Below, one piece after another: positions 12,360 through 12,464 of a DNA stretch of 12,464 nucleotides. The notes below the pieces were generated by a model that searched no databases, was not told the DNA's origin, and saw nothing but the letters and a program-made list of their open reading frames with translations. This DNA comes from Chloroflexota bacterium (GTDB taxonomy: Bacteria > Chloroflexota > Anaerolineae > Caldilineales > Caldilineaceae): contig QEUW01000221.1 of the NCBI GenBank assembly GCA_003577005.1, positions 1 to 12,464 on the forward strand, given 5' to 3'. The position numbers and the translations under genes are program-made. How positions within the stretch are numbered: position 1 is the first letter of the stretch; every line of letters starts with the position of its first letter.

Positions 12360-12464
12360 CTCTGCGCTCTGGTATGATAAAAGTCAGTGATAGAATCGGC
12401 TTCGGCCAAACTATCAAACAGGCAAAGGATGGTGAAGTTCGTCTGTGCAAGTAGTCAAAGAACA

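Noticed and set aside
12429..12464. Possible start of a new gene (ATG GTG AAG TTC, open to the right edge)
   Set aside because: Only 12 codons are visible, the purine-rich sequence is too close to the ATG, and no convincing promoter is seen.

Overview
The window reads as a patchwork accessory region of a free-living bacterium. The family mix (an OmpR-type regulator beside a HlyD-type exporter subunit, many single-copy toxin-antitoxin-like genes, a PLD-SNF2 helicase next to an Eco57I-like methylase, DUF5678-like and HicB-like proteins) resembles Chloroflexota genomes of the Anaerolineae/Caldilineae type. This lineage call is an inference from recalled family distribution, not a measurement. 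No rRNA, tRNA, CRISPR array, transposase or integrase was found.

Layout. (1) 1-1639, minus strand: the N-terminal 257 codons of a HlyD/RND membrane-fusion protein, running off the left edge, preceded by an OmpR-family response regulator. Between them is a compact inverted-repeat (MITE-like) element. (2) 1797-2613, plus strand: a small coiled-coil protein overlapping an HNH-nuclease-like protein. (3) 2839-3171: a remnant of a type I restriction subunit (HsdR), in which the N-terminus appears joined to the C-terminus by an internal deletion. (4) 3371-3924: a Phd/YefM antitoxin and an 89-residue protein of unknown function. (5) 3990-9362: the core of the window. A large PLD-SNF2 helicase/translocase is followed by a MazEF-type toxin-antitoxin pair with a strong promoter and a double-palindrome operator, and then by the N-terminal half of an Eco57I-like restriction-methylase. 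That last gene stops where the methyltransferase motif I should begin. (6) 9416-10563: a HicB-like orphan antitoxin, a DUF5678-like gene with a -1 frame break in an A5 run, and the C-terminal fragment of an unrecognised protein on the opposite strand. (7) 10603-11243: an XRE regulator diverging from a 56-residue protein, with overlapping promoters. (8) 11542-12231: a dienelactone-hydrolase-family enzyme behind a consensus sigma-70 promoter, then another long inverted repeat.

How the parts fit: regions 2-7 look like a defence island in decay. They hold pieces of at least two restriction systems (HsdR, Eco57I-like methylase), several unpaired antitoxin-like genes and one intact toxin-antitoxin pair. 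The PLD-SNF2 helicase and the Eco57I-like gene are probably the two halves of one restriction-like system, now split by MazEF and perhaps missing its modification activity. Four long perfect inverted repeats (12-24 bp arms) sit in the spaces between genes. Three genes (the exporter subunit, the response regulator and the XRE regulator) have a -10-like hexamer 7-8 nt before the ATG and no ribosome-binding site, suggesting leaderless mRNAs. Most other genes have clear purine-rich ribosome-binding sites.
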